From Anaerolineae bacterium (GTDB taxonomy: Bacteria > Chloroflexota > Anaerolineae > JAFGEY01), in the NCBI GenBank assembly GCA_016929205.1, contig JAFGJF010000241.1:1-24190 (forward strand): 24,190 bases of DNA. Direction: 5' to 3'. Within the stretch, counting starts at the first letter, position 1. Every line of letters begins with the position of its first letter. The position numbers and the translations under genes are program-made. This document shows, piece by piece, positions 22,664 to 24,190 of this stretch. Under the pieces are notes generated by a model. It saw only the letters and a program-made list of their open reading frames with translations, did no database searches and was not told the origin of the DNA.

Positions 22664-23658
22664 AGGGGATCGCACATTTTATTTCTGGCGTGGCAGCGGC
22701 GACGTTCGTGCCGCAGATCGTGCACATGTCGGCGGAGGGCAGCATGATCATGCTCCTGGCCGGTGTGGGCGGGATCATGCCCGATACGCTCGATTTTAAA
22801 CTGGCGCGTTATCTGGATAAACCCGACGTCGAGATTGACCCCGATCCCAATTCGCTGGACCCGCAGTTGATGGCCGAACGGGTGGCGGCAACTATCGACC
22901 GTGTCTATGAGACGGGCGAGCCGGCTTACGTTCAGTTTCATACCATCAAACTCGGCGCCGATTTGTGGCGGCAGTACAGTATCTGTTTTGGTGGTCCTGC
23001 CCGCAAAGTGCAGGTGCGTATCGGTCCCGTGGTCACCACCTCACAGGTGCCGTTTCCGGACAGCGAGCTTGGTCTGGTCGTAGGGCGGGCATCGATTGTC
23101 GCGCCTACCCACTATACATACGAAACTGAGATCAAGGTCGATATTTTTAGCGGCCCGTCGTTTGCGTTTGCTAAAGGCCCGGATGGGGTCGAGATTACGT
23201 TTCTGCCCTGGCACCGGCGTTGGAGCCATTCGTTGACTTTTGCTGTGCTGTTGGGGATCATCATTGGCCTGATTCTGGGTCCCTGGTATGGCCTGGCCTA
23301 TGCGTTGGGGGCGGTGGTCCACATTGTAGAAGACCAGTTGGGATATATGGGTAGCAATTTGTTGTACCCGTTCACGCATGGGCGGGTGGCTGGGCTGCGG
23401 CTTTTTCATTCCGGCGACGCGCTGCCAAACTTTTTTGCTGTTTGGTTGGGCGTGTGGCTGATTCTGCTCAACCTCGACCGGTTTTCTTCCGACCCGGTGT
23501 TTGACTTTTGGTACTATATCCTCGTTGGTCTCGTACTGCCCTGGACCTTGATTTTTGGTCTGTCGTGGTGGGGCAGGAGTAAAACTAGATCTGGATTGTC
23601 CGTGGGGGATGCCAAGATTGGCGAAGCGCTGGCCGAAGGAGAAGAGGTCGAGTGCTAG
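22660..23658 (+). CDS. YdjM-like membrane metal-dependent hydrolase with large insert, 332 aa
   Basis: The start is GTG 22660, overlapping the lipoprotein stop (GTGA), with GCAGGAGG ahead. Conserved YdjM (PF04307-type) features are H6 in the first helix, MPDTLDF (D42, D45), HRRWSHSL (H185-H190) and HIVEDQLGYMGSN (H221, E224, D225), which can bind metal, plus four or so transmembrane helices. Between D45 and H185 there is a ~140-residue insert with a KVQVRIGPVVTTSQVPFPDS-type beta-rich part, much longer than in ordinary members, where the two motifs are close. The family is linked to stress and membrane roles but its reaction is not known. It is probably translationally coupled to the lipoprotein. 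Confidence 0.8.
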   Translation: MKGIAHFISGVAAATFVPQIVHMSAEGSMIMLLAGVGGIMPDTLDFKLARYLDKPDVEIDPDPNSLDPQLMAERVAATIDRVYETGEPAYVQFHTIKLGADLWRQYSICFGGPARKVQVRIGPVVTTSQVPFPDSELGLVVGRASIVAPTHYTYETEIKVDIFSGPSFAFAKGPDGVEITFLPWHRRWSHSLTFAVLLGIIIGLILGPWYGLAYALGAVVHIVEDQLGYMGSNLLYPFTHGRVAGLRLFHSGDALPNFFAVWLGVWLILLNLDRFSSDPVFDFWYYILVGLVLPWTLIFGLSWWGRSKTRSGLSVGDAKIGEALAEGEEVEC

Positions 23659-23717
23659 GTTGCCGGGATGTTGGCGGCTAAAGAGATGTGATTTGCGATT
23701 TGTATCCAGGAGAGGAG

Positions 23718-24190
23718 ATGGAGCGATACTGGCTGGTCGGCGGGCGAGTTGGCGGCATGCTTTTCCTGGCCTTGACGGCCGTCTTTTTATGGTGCCTGCC
23801 GTTGAACCGTGATCTGCCGGTTGAGGCGGCGTCCAGCATTCGCTTGACGCAAGCCGATTTGTTCTCCAGTACTGCATACCTGGATATCGTGATCAATGAA
23901 GTGGCCTGGATGGGGACGGCAGCCAGCGACTGGGACGAGTGGATTGAGCTGTATAATAATACGGCAGCCGACATCGACTTGAGCGGCTGGGTGCTGACCA
24001 GCACGGGCGGGGTGCACATTTCACTGCACGGCGTGATTTCTGCGCATAGCATTTATCTGATGGAACGAGATGATCGGGCCGTCAGCGACATCACAGCACA
24101 CCTGGTGTACGGTGGGCAGCGGATCTTGAATACAGGCGAAGAGCTGGTGCTTTTGGATAATGTAGGTCATATCATCGATACGGCGAATCG
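23718..24190 (+). CDS. Lamin-tail-domain (LTD) surface protein, N-terminal part (3' truncated)
   Basis: The frame is open from ATG 23718 to the window end (157 codons seen). Two AGGAG boxes precede it, the first with five-base spacing. A hydrophobic N-terminal segment (about residues 12-30) looks like a signal peptide or anchor. From residue ~55 the sequence IVINEVAWMGT, DEWIELYNN and DLSGWVL is the classic start of a bacterial lamin-tail domain, an Ig-like beta module common on surface proteins, often beside nuclease or OB modules. The rest of the protein is beyond the window, so its enzyme domain, if any, is unseen. Confidence 0.85.
   Translation, partial: MERYWLVGGRVGGMLFLALTAVFLWCLPLNRDLPVEAASSIRLTQADLFSSTAYLDIVINEVAWMGTAASDWDEWIELYNNTAADIDLSGWVLTSTGGVHISLHGVISAHSIYLMERDDRAVSDITAHLVYGGQRILNTGEELVLLDNVGHIIDTAN

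Noticed and set aside
23041..23877. 278-codon minus-strand ORF over the YdjM-like gene end
   Set aside because: It spans two plus-strand genes with recognised motifs and has a low-complexity Gln/Pro/Arg/His-rich product.

Overview
This is a gene-dense, moderately GC-rich bacterial window of 24 kb with 18 protein-coding genes I can support, two of them cut by the window edges. I see no rRNA, tRNA, insertion sequence, phage gene or CRISPR array. The gene content suggests a Chloroflexota (Anaerolineae-like) bacterium. The reasons are a Thr/Pro-rich extracytoplasmic linker, a COG1784-type TctA membrane protein, lamin-tail and OB-fold surface proteins, a lipoprotein sugar-binding protein and frequent GTG/TTG starts. 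This placement is inference from gene style, not from a phylogenetic marker.

Layout. (1) 1-975: the C-terminal end of a xanthine dehydrogenase-type molybdopterin subunit, convergent with (2) a 1163-residue protein on the minus strand (1008-4499) that looks like a large glycoside phosphorylase of the GH94/clan GH-Q type. (3) A 496-bp intergenic region with divergent promoters, a nested inverted repeat, and a leader with overlapping direct and inverted repeats. (4) A plus-strand run of GNAT acetyltransferase, Nudix hydrolase, radical SAM enzyme with Twitch/SPASM-like C-terminal cysteines, and GH20 hexosaminidase (4996-9410), then a PAP2 phosphatase (9572-10498). (5) tlyA on the minus strand, divergent from a zinc-dependent polyol-type dehydrogenase; the two promoters face away from each other and share an inverted extended -10 sequence. 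(6) A five-helix membrane protein with a degenerate STAS domain, convergent with an orphan response regulator. The regulator is divergent from a zinc-ribbon/TM/five-OB-fold surface protein, and the two promoters have overlapping -35 boxes. (7) A metallophosphoesterase, a GH3 glycosidase, a small ORF, a zinc-ribbon MscL and a TctA-like permease, all on the plus strand. (8) A sugar-binding lipoprotein translationally coupled to a YdjM-like membrane protein with a large insert, then the start of a lamin-tail-domain protein that runs off the end.

How it fits together. The enzymes point to uptake and breakdown of beta-linked and N-acetylated glycans: a GH94-like phosphorylase, GH20, GH3, a sugar-binding lipoprotein and a polyol dehydrogenase. 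A second theme is the cell envelope and signalling: PAP2, MscL, the STAS membrane protein, the response regulator, and the OB-fold and lamin-tail proteins. The most novel-looking parts are the GNAT-Nudix-radical SAM-GH20 cluster with its structured leader, and the STAS / response regulator / OB-fold array block. Neither is a system I can name.
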